A stretch of 48,396 nucleotides of DNA from Gammaproteobacteria bacterium Ga0077554 (GTDB lineage Bacteria > Pseudomonadota > Gammaproteobacteria > Ga0077554 > Ga007554): positions 1-48,396 of the forward strand of contig LNFF01000027.1 of the NCBI GenBank assembly GCA_001464585.1, in the 5' to 3' direction. The translations under genes and the position numbers were made by a program. The stretch's first letter is position 1. The number at the start of each line of letters is the position of its first letter. Under the pieces are notes generated by a model. It did no database searches and was not told the DNA's origin. It was given only the letters and a program-made list of their open reading frames with translations. Of the stretch, positions 1 to 8,523 are shown piece after piece.

Positions 1-107
1 CGTTATCGCAACAGGCGAAAACGTTTTGGGTTGCGATTTAACTTGATCGCAGGGATATACAACGTTGAGCTTGAAATTTAAGTTTCGAAAGAGGTCTAGT
101 GTATTTA

Positions 108-219
108 CCCCCTCTCCCGCAGGGCGGGAGAGGGTTGGGGAGAGGGTGGATGGCGAGCCAAAACTATCTGAAAAAATCATATTTTCAACTGCCCCTCTCC
201 CCGCTTACGAGGAGGGGGG
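108..219. repeat. CCCTCTCCC-type palindromic repeats
   Basis: Positions 110-120 and 124-134 form a perfect 11-bp inverted repeat (CCCTCTCCCGC / GCGGGAGAGGG) with a 3-nt loop. A looser relative lies at 192-219, and another near 9178-9201. The first 253 bases hold only these repeats and no credible gene; short ORFs crossing them are repeat translation. Confidence 0.6.
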
Positions 220-253
220 ATATATTTATTCACTGGTTGAAGTGGAAATGGAA

Positions 254-1597
254 TTACGCCCTCTCTCCCAACATCCAAATCCGCGCATGTGACGCACCCT
301 CAGTAACAGCGATGGTTTCCATTATTTCATCGCTCTTGCCGTCGATGACGACCAGCGATCCTGCTTCGGCATTCGATGAAAATACCAAATCCGTGACGCC
401 ATCTTTTACCAGAAAAGTCACTGATCCGGCCGGGCCAGTTTTGATCTCTTGTATCAGGCGCAGCTTGGGCAACGCGGTGAGGTCAAATACCAGCAGCACG
501 TCGGGCTTGATGTTGGCCTGTTGTTCCGGGCTGCCGGAGTTGCCGGTGGTCATGTAGAGTTTGGTGCTTTCGGCGTTGAAGTAATATTTGCTGAAGTAGA
601 TGTCTGGCAGGTCAAGATGATCCACCACGCGTTGGGTTACGGTGTCCAGCACGGCGATTTTGGCTATGACGTGGTTGGGATCGGTTTTGCGGTCTGCGCC
701 GCGTGCGATGAGATAACGTCCATTTTGTTCACCACTAGGCACAGCGAACAGATTGCTGTAACCCTTGAGGGGTGTGCGCGTTTCAATGGCGTTGGTCAGC
801 GGGTTGATGACGGCGAGTGTGCCGTAACCGCTGTTGAGGTTATAGAGTTTGCCGGTGACGGATGAATAGGCCAGGCCGTGTGGAAACGCGCTGTTGGGCT
901 GGAAAGTTGCTCCTGCATTTCCAGCAACCCCCCTCGCTTCGCTCTCCCCATCCCTGGCGGTCGGAATTTTGTGGGCAATGCCGTCTTCATGCTCAGATTT
1001 ACACAGGTTAATGGTGGCCAGTAGTTTCAGATAATGTTCGGCATCTTTTTCATCGCTGCCAATCACGGAAATCGTGCCATCGTTGAGATTGCTGATGTAG
1101 GCGCGTCGTGGCATGGCAGGTGCGGCGGGGGAGGGCGCGGTAAATGCAGCCTGGTGATGGCCGCGTCCAACACAAATGGTTTTGAGGTATTGCACATCCA
1201 GACGGCTGGCGGTGTTGGCGATGACGGTGACTGACGAGCCTTTGTCGCCGCAATTTAAAGTGTCGTTGCCGGTGTCTTTGTCGCCGTCGTTCATGAACCA
1301 ATCGCGGTTGGAATAAGGATCAGCATAGAGATGCGCGGGAAAGCCATCGACGGGGAATGCGGTTTCGATATGTGTTTCTTTGGTGCTGGGGTTGAGCAAC
1401 ACTACCTGGCGCTCGGCGGTCATGCCGACCAGTATCGGCTTGCGCATTTTCTCCAGGCCGGTGTCAGGTGCCGTGGGAAAATGCTCGATGGTGGTTACGC
1501 CGTTTTTGTGGGTGACGATATGCAGCGTGCCGGTTTTACGGTTACCGATGTAGTAGACCACGACGAAGTCGTGTGATGTTAAATTTGAAGTCGTCAT
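254..1597 (-). CDS. YVTN/beta-propeller-like protein
   Basis: This is a 447-residue protein of unknown function. Strand-like segments recur at roughly 40-50 residue spacing, for example 'YISNLNDGTISVIGS', 'LYNLNSGYGTLAVINP' and 'VFSSNAEAGSLVVIDG'. This is the pattern of YVTN/lactonase-like propellers, where each blade carries a 'xxVxVID' strand. No signal peptide, lipobox, haem motif or membrane segment is visible, so the product is probably cytoplasmic, unlike most YVTN proteins. A stretch near residues 210-230 (encoded around 908-965) is low complexity and may be repeat-derived. It lies 18 bp downstream of the reductase gene and may be co-transcribed with it. The fold is inferred; the substrate is unknown. 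Confidence 0.7.
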   Translation of the reverse strand: MTTSNLTSHDFVVVYYIGNRKTGTLHIVTHKNGVTTIEHFPTAPDTGLEKMRKPILVGMTAERQVVLLNPSTKETHIETAFPVDGFPAHLYADPYSNRDWFMNDGDKDTGNDTLNCGDKGSSVTVIANTASRLDVQYLKTICVGRGHHQAAFTAPSPAAPAMPRRAYISNLNDGTISVIGSDEKDAEHYLKLLATINLCKSEHEDGIAHKIPTARDGESEARGVAGNAGATFQPNSAFPHGLAYSSVTGKLYNLNSGYGTLAVINPLTNAIETRTPLKGYSNLFAVPSGEQNGRYLIARGADRKTDPNHVIAKIAVLDTVTQRVVDHLDLPDIYFSKYYFNAESTKLYMTTGNSGSPEQQANIKPDVLLVFDLTALPKLRLIQEIKTGPAGSVTFLVKDGVTDLVFSSNAEAGSLVVIDGKSDEIMETIAVTEGASHARIWMLGERA

Positions 1598-1615
1598 TGT
1601 ATGTTCTCGTCGATT

Positions 1616-2374
1616 TTAATTACTGAGTGAGCGCCCGCCATCCACCGTCAACACATGGCCGCTGATGTAGCCCGCGTCGCGGATTAAAAATAGCACGGCC
1701 TGGGCAATATCGTGCGGCGCGCCTTGGCGTTTGAGTGCGGTGCGGGAAATAATATAGTCTTTGGCCGCCGCGTCAAGATCGTGTTCCGGCCACAGAATCG
1801 CGCCGGGCGCAACGGCGTTCACGCGCACCTGTGGGCCGAGTTCGCGCGCCAGCGCCTTGGTGAGCATCACCAACCCGGCTTTCGCGATGCTATAGACAGG
1901 GTGGGCTTTCAGTGGCCGGTCGGCGTGGATGTCGACAATGTTCACGATGCAACCGTGCTGTTGCGCCAGAGAGGGCGCGGCGGCCTGTGCCAGAAAAAAC
2001 GGCGCCTTGAGATTGCTGCCCATCAGGTCGTCCCACTGCGCTTCGGTAACGCTGCCCACCGGCGTAGGGTAAAAACTGGAGGCATTGTTCACCAGCACAT
2101 CAAGGCGCTGCCAGGCGTTCAACGCGGTGTTTACCAGCGTAGGCAAAGCGACGCTATCGAGTAAATCCGCCTGTACCAAAACAACAGAATCAGCACGGGC
2201 GGCGTTCATCTCGGCCTGTAGTCGTTGCGCGGCCTCGCCAGAGTGGCGGTAGTGCAGCACCAAGTTCATGTCCTGGGCATGCAGCGCGCGCGCGATCATC
2301 GCGCCCACGCGATGCGCCGCGCCCGTAATGAGCGCGACTTTGCCAGCCAGGTTGCCATGGTCAAAAGATGTCAT
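1616..2374 (-). CDS. SDR-family pteridine reductase (FolM/PTR1-like)
   Basis: A 252-residue short-chain dehydrogenase that probably reduces a pterin (dihydromonapterin or dihydrobiopterin type) with NADPH in the cytoplasm. The cofactor motif is 'TGAAHRVG' near residue 17; the basic residue in the TGxxxRxG form is typical of pteridine reductases. 'VNNASSFYPTPVG' replaces the usual NNAG. The catalytic region 'VDIHADRPLKAHPVYSIAK' has Asp where ordinary SDRs have Ser, 13 residues before the Tyr of YxxxK. That matches the Asp-Tyr-Lys arrangement known for Leishmania PTR1. It is divergently placed 44 bp from trmB. Membership of SDR is certain; the pterin substrate is a family-based inference. Confidence 0.85.
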   Translation of the reverse strand: MTSFDHGNLAGKVALITGAAHRVGAMIARALHAQDMNLVLHYRHSGEAAQRLQAEMNAARADSVVLVQADLLDSVALPTLVNTALNAWQRLDVLVNNASSFYPTPVGSVTEAQWDDLMGSNLKAPFFLAQAAAPSLAQQHGCIVNIVDIHADRPLKAHPVYSIAKAGLVMLTKALARELGPQVRVNAVAPGAILWPEHDLDAAAKDYIISRTALKRQGAPHDIAQAVLFLIRDAGYISGHVLTVDGGRSLSN

Positions 2375-2418
2375 TCTTCAAGTATACTATAGGTTTAATG
2401 TTCCCCTAGAGCCTGCCC
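2375..2418. promoter_or_regulatory. Divergent promoter region, pteridine reductase / trmB
   Basis: Only 44 bp separate the two divergent starts. A symmetrical TATACT-like hexamer at 2383-2388 could serve as a -10 element in either direction. No -35 box is convincing, so this is a candidate only. Confidence 0.35.
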
Positions 2419-3114
2419 GTGAATAAATCCCCTGAAAACCGCCATATCCGTAGTTTCGTGCGCCGTGACGGACGCTTCACAGACGCGCAGCGCCATGCCC
2501 TGGAATCGTTGTGGGCAGACTACGGCGTAGAGCCAGGCGAAGCAGCGCTGGATTTTCCATCCCTGTTTGGCGGCCGCCACGCCCCCCAGTATCTGGAGAT
2601 CGGCATTGGCATGGGCGATGCGTTAGTGGAGATGGCCCAGGCTGATCCTCAAGGTAATTACCTGGGCATTGATGTGCATCGTCCCGGCCTCGGCAGCGCC
2701 ATGCAAAAAGCGCACGCACGCGGGTTGAGAAACCTGCGCGTGATGAGTGCCGATGTGATTACGGTATTGCAAAAAAATTTGCCGGATGCGTCACTTGAGG
2801 CCGTGTACCTGTTTTTCCCCGATCCCTGGCCCAAGCGCCGCCATCACAAACGCCGCATCGTGAATGCTGTTTTTGCCGAATCAATACGCCGCATACTCAA
2901 GCCCGGCGGGCATTTTCATATGGCCACGGATTGGCAGGAATATGCCCAGCACATGATGGATGTCATGGGCGCGGCGCCGGGGTTTTTCAACATCGCGGGA
3001 GTGGGGCAATACATGCCACGCCCCGAATATCGCCCACTCACCAAGTTTGAACAGCGCGGCCAACGGCTGGGGCATGGGATTTGGGATTTGATTTTTGCGA
3101 AGGAATCTTATTAA
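2419..3114 (+). CDS. trmB: tRNA (guanine-N7)-methyltransferase TrmB
   Basis: The product methylates N7 of G46 in the variable loop of tRNAs using S-adenosylmethionine. It has 231 residues, normal for TrmB. The SAM-binding motif 'LEIGIGMGDALVEMA' is followed by 'NYLGIDVHRPGLG' and by the diagnostic 'FFPDPWPKRRHHKRR' motif used for tRNA and SAM contact. The gene starts with GTG at 2419, the only start giving the full N-terminal 'VRRDGRFTDAQRHAL' block seen in the family. It is transcribed alone; a palindromic repeat follows the stop. Confidence 0.95.
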   Translation: MNKSPENRHIRSFVRRDGRFTDAQRHALESLWADYGVEPGEAALDFPSLFGGRHAPQYLEIGIGMGDALVEMAQADPQGNYLGIDVHRPGLGSAMQKAHARGLRNLRVMSADVITVLQKNLPDASLEAVYLFFPDPWPKRRHHKRRIVNAVFAESIRRILKPGGHFHMATDWQEYAQHMMDVMGAAPGFFNIAGVGQYMPRPEYRPLTKFEQRGQRLGHGIWDLIFAKESY

Positions 3115-3118
3115 TCGG

Positions 3119-3220
3119 TGTCATTTCGAGTGTAGGGAGAAATCTTTGTCTCGAGTCTCGACCGAAAGTGAGAGATCTTTGTGGGATCTTTCAGGATTTC
3201 TCGCTACACTCGAAATGACC
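3119..3220. repeat. Dispersed palindrome, TCATTTCGAG family, copy 1
   Basis: Bases 3121-3135 and 3204-3218 are perfect 15-bp inverted repeats at the ends of a roughly 100-bp element. The interior contains the 'GAGAGATCTTT' core shared with the copies near 12894, 24083, 24819, 27772, 32519 and 35155. It lies between convergent genes and may also act as a transcription end. Confidence 0.8.
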
Positions 3221-3226
3221 ATAAAG

Positions 3227-4123
3227 TTAAAGCTGCTTCACCTGAAAATTTTTCTTGCGCAGCAGATTAATCATGCCCTGCTCACCGGTCAGGTGCATAG
3301 CGCCAACCACCACAAAATACGTTTCCTTGTTTTTCAGAAAATCCTCAACTTTTGTTGCCATGGTTTTATTTCTTGAGATAATCATTTTTTCATTAAACGT
3401 GGTTTGAAGTTCCGGCGCTTCAGCAAGTGATGCATCGGCGACTTTTGCCAATCGCACCGGATCGCCCTGCTGCCAGGCGCTGAACATCGCTTTTAGTTCA
3501 TCACCCACCTTGTTTTTTTCGATGCTGACCAACGTGTGTTTGAACATCGCCGTTTGTTCTTTGGCAGTCAGCGAATCCATCATGCGCATTTGGCTGTCGG
3601 CAGACTCAAGTTCAATAATTTTCTTTTGATCAGTCTTGGCCCGCTTGAGAAAGTGCAAATCAATGCCGTGTTCCGGCGCATAACCAAGCCGCGCGCTTTC
3701 AGATAGCGTTAACACCATCGCCGCCATATACGGCTTCATCATCTGCACCGCCTCCATGGGCAAGCTGTAATTAGGCAGGATTTTCTGCATGCGCGCGATC
3801 AGATCTTGTGGCAGATGATTGTTGATGTTATCCGGCGGCGTGTAGAGCGCCGTCATCATGGTGGACATCATGGCCTGCTCATCGGTCGCATCTGCTTCAA
3901 CGGCCAGCACGCTGGATTGGGTAAACGCATCTTCAATGGTTTTGTTCAGCGGATAAAGTGAGCTGTTTCCCACATGCACTGATCCCAGCATATACACTAC
4001 ATTTTGTTTCGAGGTGATTTGCCATAAAAACGATTTTTGTTCGGCATTGGCGTGGGGCGCCAAAATTGCCAGCAGCCATACAATGGCAATGCTCCGCATG
4101 AGCGTGTGTAATGTGGTTTTCAT
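3227..4123 (-). CDS. TraB/GumN family exported protein
   Basis: A 298-residue protein with a Sec signal peptide ('SIAIVWLLAILAPHANA', cleavage after residue 27) followed by a TraB/GumN domain. The family hallmarks are the N-terminal 'VYMLGSVHVGNSSLYPL' (GxxH) and the C-terminal 'VVVGAMHLTGEQGMINLL' (GAMHLxG). The domain is related to the Tiki/EreA fold, in which conserved His and Glu residues may bind a metal. A role as periplasmic hydrolase is possible but no substrate can be named. It lies 54 bp downstream of the NYN-like gene on the same strand. Confidence 0.85.
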   Translation of the reverse strand: MKTTLHTLMRSIAIVWLLAILAPHANAEQKSFLWQITSKQNVVYMLGSVHVGNSSLYPLNKTIEDAFTQSSVLAVEADATDEQAMMSTMMTALYTPPDNINNHLPQDLIARMQKILPNYSLPMEAVQMMKPYMAAMVLTLSESARLGYAPEHGIDLHFLKRAKTDQKKIIELESADSQMRMMDSLTAKEQTAMFKHTLVSIEKNKVGDELKAMFSAWQQGDPVRLAKVADASLAEAPELQTTFNEKMIISRNKTMATKVEDFLKNKETYFVVVGAMHLTGEQGMINLLRKKNFQVKQL

Positions 4124-4177
4124 GTGCTTTTCTCCTTGGTGCAGATTACGCGTGTGTAATGTTCAAAGTAATGGATG

Positions 4178-4774
4178 CTATATGGGAAGTGCATATGAAA
4201 CTCGCGTGTCATGAATTGTGACAATGCCCTGTTTTTGTAACTCGTCCAGCAGTGACGACAACCCTTGTTCTGAAAGTTGTCCCTGAAAGAGTGAGTTGAT
4301 GGTGTTGGTAAGGGTCTTGACCGTTCGTGGCTTACCTGTGCCACGTTGTTGAAGGTTCGTTACGATTAGGGATAGTTGCTCGCTGGGTGATTTTGAATTC
4401 GCAGCCTTCACGATTGTAATGTCAGCCACGTCGTGTGTGCGACAGGCCAAAATTTTTCTGGTCTTGAGATGTTGAACGAGGGGGTCGAACCCTGTGTCTT
4501 TGGAAATGATGTGGAAATATGCTTGTGGCTCTTGCGTGGCGATCTGTCCAATGTAAAAGGCGATATGAAAATCGAGAGCGTTTGAGCCATTGCCAGCGAT
4601 CTTGATGTACTCGGCCCGATCCCCCATGCGCTGGATTGCCAATGCCATTTCAAAGGGAATCTTTGCTTGGTTGGCCCCAATGAACACGATGACCTTAAAG
4701 TGTTCATTATCAAGAACGGCCATAGTGTCAGGCTGCACGTTCTCGTAGTCGATAAGCACGTAATTCGTTCTCAA
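4178..4774 (-). CDS. PIN/NYN-like domain protein
   Basis: A 198-residue protein. The N-terminus 'YVLIDYENVQPDTM' with its early Asp and Asn, 'NALDFHIAFYIGQ' and 'FHIISKDTGFDPLVQHL' are the acidic positions expected of the PIN/NYN nuclease fold, so it may be an RNase. Residues from about 130 on are predicted helices resembling a winged-helix tail ('SEQGLSSLLDELQKQGIV'). The start is probably TTG at 4774, because a GGAG motif lies six bases upstream. It precedes the TraB gene and lies 20 bp downstream of serB on the same strand. RNA targets are unknown. Confidence 0.75.
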   Translation of the reverse strand: MRTNYVLIDYENVQPDTMAVLDNEHFKVIVFIGANQAKIPFEMALAIQRMGDRAEYIKIAGNGSNALDFHIAFYIGQIATQEPQAYFHIISKDTGFDPLVQHLKTRKILACRTHDVADITIVKAANSKSPSEQLSLIVTNLQQRGTGKPRTVKTLTNTINSLFQGQLSEQGLSSLLDELQKQGIVTIHDTRVSYALPI

Positions 4775-4794
4775 GTGGTCTCCAGTCCTGACCT

Positions 4795-5637
4795 CTAACT
4801 ACCAATATCCAGCAACCCCAAAACACACTCCAACCCGCCATGATTAATCACCGCATGTGCCTGTGCCTGCACTGTGGGTTTAGCGTGATAGGCGATACTC
4901 AGTCCAGCGATTTTCATCATTTCCAGATCATTCGCGCCATCGCCCATCGCAACCACTTGCTGGGGTGATATGCCGAGTTGTTTGCACAGATCCAGCAGAA
5001 ACTCTGCTTTGCCCGCTGCGCCAGTAATCTTGCCCAGAACGCGGCCAGTGAGCCGTGCGTCGGCAATCTCCAGCACATTGGCGCGCGCATAGTCGAGGCT
5101 GAAGCGTTGTTTGAGTCGGTCGGTGAAAAAAGTGAATCCGCCTGACACCAGGCCAATCTTGATGCCTGCCGCGCGCAGTCCGCGCACCATTTCTGCGGCG
5201 CCGGGATTCGGTTTGAGCCGTTCGTTATACACGTGTTCCAGGGCGCTGGCGTCCAGCCCGGCGAGCAAGGCGACACGCTGTGTCAGCGACGCTTCAAAAT
5301 TAATTTCACCTCGCATGGTAGCGGCCGTAATCGCCGCAACCTGAGGTTTGACGCCAATAAAATCCGCGATCTCATCAATACACTCAATATTGATGAAAGT
5401 GGAATCCATGTCGGTGACCAGCAGCCGTACTTGCGCCGGATCAAAGTTTTCCGGCAGCACATTAATGTCGAAATTGGCCGTGTGGCGCAAAGTGGCCAAG
5501 GTTTCGGGCGCTACGGGTTTGTCGGTGCGCAGGGTGTAATGGCTGCCACGCTCTTTAATGGCGGCGTTGAGTTCATCGGCAATGGTATGCGCGGCTTCGC
5601 GGGTGAGCGCGGCGCCTTGAAGTATCAGGGTAGGCAT
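4795..5637 (-). CDS. serB: Phosphoserine phosphatase SerB
   Basis: Catalyses the last step of L-serine synthesis, hydrolysis of O-phosphoserine. At 280 residues it has a short N-terminal regulatory-like region (1-70) and a HAD-superfamily domain. Motif I is 'DMDSTFINIECIDEIADF' with the nucleophile Asp, motif II 'LVSGGFTFFTDRL', and motif III 'VAMGDGANDLEMM'. The residue after DMDST is Phe rather than the more common Met or Val, which should be harmless. Likely cytoplasmic. It heads a same-strand series serB, NYN-like gene, TraB gene. Confidence 0.95.
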   Translation of the reverse strand: MPTLILQGAALTREAAHTIADELNAAIKERGSHYTLRTDKPVAPETLATLRHTANFDINVLPENFDPAQVRLLVTDMDSTFINIECIDEIADFIGVKPQVAAITAATMRGEINFEASLTQRVALLAGLDASALEHVYNERLKPNPGAAEMVRGLRAAGIKIGLVSGGFTFFTDRLKQRFSLDYARANVLEIADARLTGRVLGKITGAAGKAEFLLDLCKQLGISPQQVVAMGDGANDLEMMKIAGLSIAYHAKPTVQAQAHAVINHGGLECVLGLLDIGS

Positions 5638-5809
5638 TGGGTTTGTGTGCAGTATCAGCTAGTTGGGATGGCTCATAATCATACACCATTTTGGCGCAAC
5701 TTCAGATTTTGCGGGGGATTGAGTTAAAAACTGAGGCTTCTGTCGCAAATCGCACGAAAACCTTTCAAGAAATCGCCAGCGGGTCGATATAGTCAGGTAG
5801 GGCGGCTTA

Positions 5810-6973
5810 TTAAGCTGGCAAAAACAGCGCGATTAAGTCATTCAGAAAGCGTTTGCCCAGGTCTGTAGGGCGGATGGTGTGAATATCCCAGGTGATGAGC
5901 TTTTTTTGCTCGGCCTGGGCGAGCGCCGCCGCTACCGTGGAAATCGGCAGGCCGGTATGTTCGGCAAACAGGGCGGTGGGAAAGCCGTCGGTGAGGCGCA
6001 GGGCGTTCATCATGAACTCCATGCCAGCATCGGCTCGTGTTAAGCGCTGGGTGCCGCCGAGGCGCTCGCCCGTGGCGGCTTTGGCCATGTAATCACGGGG
6101 GTTTTTGACTTTCCAGGTGCGCGTTATATGCTGGTATTGCGCATCACTGATTTTGGCATGGGCGCCCGCGCCGATGCCCAGGTAGTCGCCAAAGCGCCAG
6201 TAATTGAGATTGTGGCGGCTTTCCCGCCCCGGTTGGGCGTAGGCAGAGATTTCATACTGCCCATAATGATGGGCGGCAAGCATGGCTTGGCACTGTTCCT
6301 GCATTTCCCAGAGTGTGTCATCCTCGGGCAAGGTGGGCGGATTAACATAAAACGCCGTGTTCGGCTCCAGGGTGAGCTGGTACAGGGAAATATGGGTCGG
6401 TTTCAGGGCGATGGCATGTTCTATATCTGACAAGGCTTGAGCCTGGGTTTGCCCCGGCAGGCCATACATCAGGTCAAGGTTAAAATTTTCAAAGCCCACG
6501 GCATGGGCGGTTTCGGCAGCACTAAACGCCTCATGCGGGCCATGGATGCGACCTAGACGTTTGAGCATCTCGGCGTCAAAGCTTTGGATGCCAAGCGACA
6601 AACGATTGACGCCGAGGGCGCGAAATTCACGGAATTTGCCGTATTCCCAGGTGCCGGGGTTGGCTTCCATGGTGATTTCGGCGGTGGGTCGGCACGGCAG
6701 ACGGGCGCGGATTTCTGAGAGCAACCGGTCAATACTGGCCGGGGAAAACAGGCTGGGCGTGCCGCCGCCGATAAAAATGCTGTCAATGGATCGCCCCCAC
6801 ACCGAGGGTAGATCCTGCTCCAGATCGGCGATGAGCGCCGTAATGTAGTCGGCTTCGGGAAGTTGCTGTTGCCGGGTCTCATGGGAATTAAAGTCGCAAT
6901 ACGGACATTTGCGCACGCACCACGGAATGTGGATGTACAGCGATAATGGCGGCAGTGCGGTGAAGTTAAACAT
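5810..6973 (-). CDS. hemW: Radical SAM haem chaperone HemW
   Basis: A radical-SAM protein of the HemN-like family that in known cases hands haem to haem proteins rather than oxidising coproporphyrinogen. 'LYIHIPWCVRKCPYCDFNS' contains the CxxxCxxC [4Fe-4S] motif. 'GGGTPSLFSP', 'TMEANPGTWE', 'LSLGIQSFDAEMLKRLGRIH' and 'FNLDLMYGLPGQT' follow in family order, with the C-terminal HemN_C domain. I chose the Met at 6973 (387 residues), which puts the cluster motif near the N-terminus as in the family; the frame stays open to a Met at 7024. In many gammaproteobacteria hemW follows rdgB; here rdgB is nearby, on the same strand, about 1.5 kb upstream. Confidence 0.92.
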   Translation of the reverse strand: MFNFTALPPLSLYIHIPWCVRKCPYCDFNSHETRQQQLPEADYITALIADLEQDLPSVWGRSIDSIFIGGGTPSLFSPASIDRLLSEIRARLPCRPTAEITMEANPGTWEYGKFREFRALGVNRLSLGIQSFDAEMLKRLGRIHGPHEAFSAAETAHAVGFENFNLDLMYGLPGQTQAQALSDIEHAIALKPTHISLYQLTLEPNTAFYVNPPTLPEDDTLWEMQEQCQAMLAAHHYGQYEISAYAQPGRESRHNLNYWRFGDYLGIGAGAHAKISDAQYQHITRTWKVKNPRDYMAKAATGERLGGTQRLTRADAGMEFMMNALRLTDGFPTALFAEHTGLPISTVAAALAQAEQKKLITWDIHTIRPTDLGKRFLNDLIALFLPA

Positions 6974-7068
6974 GGGCATATGTCTTTGTAAAGCGTTGCA
7001 TTGTGACACTGGACAATGACACATGGGAATTGTTTTTTTGTCATAAATCTAGGGTAAAGTGAGTACCA

Positions 7069-7101
7069 TTGCTCATACAGTGGCTATTATTCTGATATAA
7101 T
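7069..7101 (+). promoter_or_regulatory. Candidate promoter upstream of the endopeptidase gene
   Basis: A perfect TATAAT lies at 7096-7101, about 170 bp before the GTG start. The nearest TTG-type hexamer (TTGCTC, 7069-7074) is too far away at 21 bp, so the -35 assignment is weak. The long A/T-rich leader at 7102-7256 shows no recognisable riboswitch. Confidence 0.35.
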
Positions 7102-7269
7102 GGATAATATTTACACGGTCGGGTAGGGTATACGGAAATGTCTCTATTTTTCATTTGATATTAAGCAATTGAAAAATAAAGGAAAAGAGCGGTTTTTGAG
7201 TTGCTTTTCGCGTCACGGAGCCCATCATACGGGGGGTTTTGGGCGTTTTTGCCAGTGGAGGCGTAAACG

Positions 7270-8307
7270 GTGTTGATAAAAATATTGGTGACCAGTTTAA
7301 TAGTAGGCCTTTCCCTGACTTCTGCAAGGCCGATAATGGCGGCGACGGCCGTGGCTTCTGTGAGCGCGCCTGCTGTGCCGTCTGGGGTCGCTACGGTGAA
7401 GGCCACCAAAGCCCCGGTTTCCAAGTCGATGGTGCGTAAGGCCAAGAAGGCTACCCATCGAGTGTTGAAGCAAAAAAAGTTGATTGTAAAGCGCCGCAGC
7501 AGCCCTGCGCGTACCATGACACGTGACGGCCTGCCGATTTTACGTTCGTCCATGGCGCTGGTGATTAACCAGGAAGATGGTAGCGTGATCTACGCCAAAC
7601 GCTCCTCCGTTAAAAGCCCGATTGCGTCCCTGACCAAGCTGATGACCGCCATGGTGGCAATGGATGCGAACTTGCCGCCGGATGAGCTGATCGCAGTAAC
7701 GCAAGATGACGTTGATACCCTGAAAGGCACCAGTTCCAGACTCAAAGTGGGCGCCACGTTAAGCCGTCAGGCCATGCTGCATCTGGCGCTGATGGCCTCG
7801 GAAAATCGTGCCGCATCCGCCTTGGCGCGCGCCTACCCGGGTGGTACCCCGGCTTTTGTCGCCGCCATGAACAAAAAAGCCCGTGATCTGGGCATGGCGC
7901 AAACCCATTTTCTTGACTCGACCGGGCTGAATGCCGGCAATCTTTCCACGGCAGAAGACCTGGTCAAGATGGTGAACGCGTCGTACGAATACCCCATAAT
8001 TCGCCAGTTCAGCACCTCGCAGTCCTATGAAGTGGTGCTGGATGATTACCGTCGCCCCATTCACTTCGGCAATACCAATGCCTTGGTCAAGAATGACACG
8101 TGGGATATTGGCTTGAGCAAAACCGGCTACATCAGCGAAGCCGGACGTTGCCTGGTAATGCAGGCGCGCATTGCGCAGCAGGCCGTGATTATCGTGCTGC
8201 TTGATTCGCAAGGCATGCGCAGCCGTCTGGGTGATGCTAACCGCCTGAAACAATGGATGGAAGCGAAGTTGCTACGGGCTGCTGGGAATAAACTGGCCAA
8301 GCTTTGA
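7270..8307 (+). CDS. pbpG: D-alanyl-D-alanine endopeptidase (PBP7-like)
   Basis: A low-molecular-weight penicillin-binding protein that cleaves peptidoglycan cross-links in the periplasm. An N-terminal signal or anchor segment (residues 1-25) is followed by a Lys/Arg-rich linker (about 44-76) and a peptidase S11 domain. The active-site motifs are S120-L-T-K123, S177-E-N179 and K284-T-G286. The GTG at 7270 is preceded by GGAGG at 7257-7261, which fixes the start. The 345-residue length exceeds E. coli PBP7 because of the basic linker, which may contact the wall or nucleic acid. Divergent from hemW. Confidence 0.9.
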   Translation: MLIKILVTSLIVGLSLTSARPIMAATAVASVSAPAVPSGVATVKATKAPVSKSMVRKAKKATHRVLKQKKLIVKRRSSPARTMTRDGLPILRSSMALVINQEDGSVIYAKRSSVKSPIASLTKLMTAMVAMDANLPPDELIAVTQDDVDTLKGTSSRLKVGATLSRQAMLHLALMASENRAASALARAYPGGTPAFVAAMNKKARDLGMAQTHFLDSTGLNAGNLSTAEDLVKMVNASYEYPIIRQFSTSQSYEVVLDDYRRPIHFGNTNALVKNDTWDIGLSKTGYISEAGRCLVMQARIAQQAVIIVLLDSQGMRSRLGDANRLKQWMEAKLLRAAGNKLAKL

Positions 8308-8376
8308 AAAAACGATTTACATTACAGGGGTGATCAAGACATCCCAGAGATGAAGCGGGAAACTCTCGGAGTTGGG

Positions 8377-8467
8377 GTGCGCGGAAAATACTTTAAGCAA
8401 CTCACGCAGGAGGCGCAAAGCTTAACCGGACGCGCAAGACGGATGTTCCGTAAGCGGGTTGCGCTTT
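8377..8467 (+). ncRNA. Candidate c-di-GMP-I (GEMM) aptamer, no downstream gene
   Basis: The fold I can draw by eye matches the GEMM architecture. An outer helix TTAAGC (8393-8398) / GCTTAA (8420-8425) encloses an asymmetric internal loop (AA opposite GCGCAAA) and an inner CTC/GAG helix at 8401-8403 and 8410-8412. The 3' strand GCGCAAAGC (8413-8421) resembles the conserved GACGCAAAGC of the family. A second hairpin uses CGGA/TCCG (8428-8431, 8446-8449). AGCGGGTTGCGC (8453-8464) resembles the conserved 3' end, and its GCGC pairs with 8379-8382. The inner loop is not a GNRA tetraloop and P1 is short. The RNA leads into a terminator and not into a gene. Confidence 0.45.
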
Positions 8468-8487
8468 AATTGTGACGCGAAATAACG

Positions 8488-8523
8488 AAAGGCGCTGGAG
8501 ATATATTCGCCTGCGCCTTTTTT
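8488..8523. terminator. Intrinsic terminator between endopeptidase gene and rdgB
   Basis: A perfect 8-bp stem, AAAGGCGC (8488-8495) with GCGCCTTT (8513-8520), is followed by three more T residues on the plus strand. It touches the rdgB stop codon (8522-8524), so it may serve both convergent units. It would also terminate the GEMM-like RNA and could be its expression platform. Confidence 0.75.

Noticed and set aside
99-557. Plus-strand open frame over the first repeat and the propeller gene
   Set aside because: Its N-terminal part is translated repeat, and the rest is antisense to the well-supported minus-strand propeller gene.
7161-7553. Minus-strand 130-codon frame over the endopeptidase gene start
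   Set aside because: Antisense shadow of the basic linker region, with no motif of its own.
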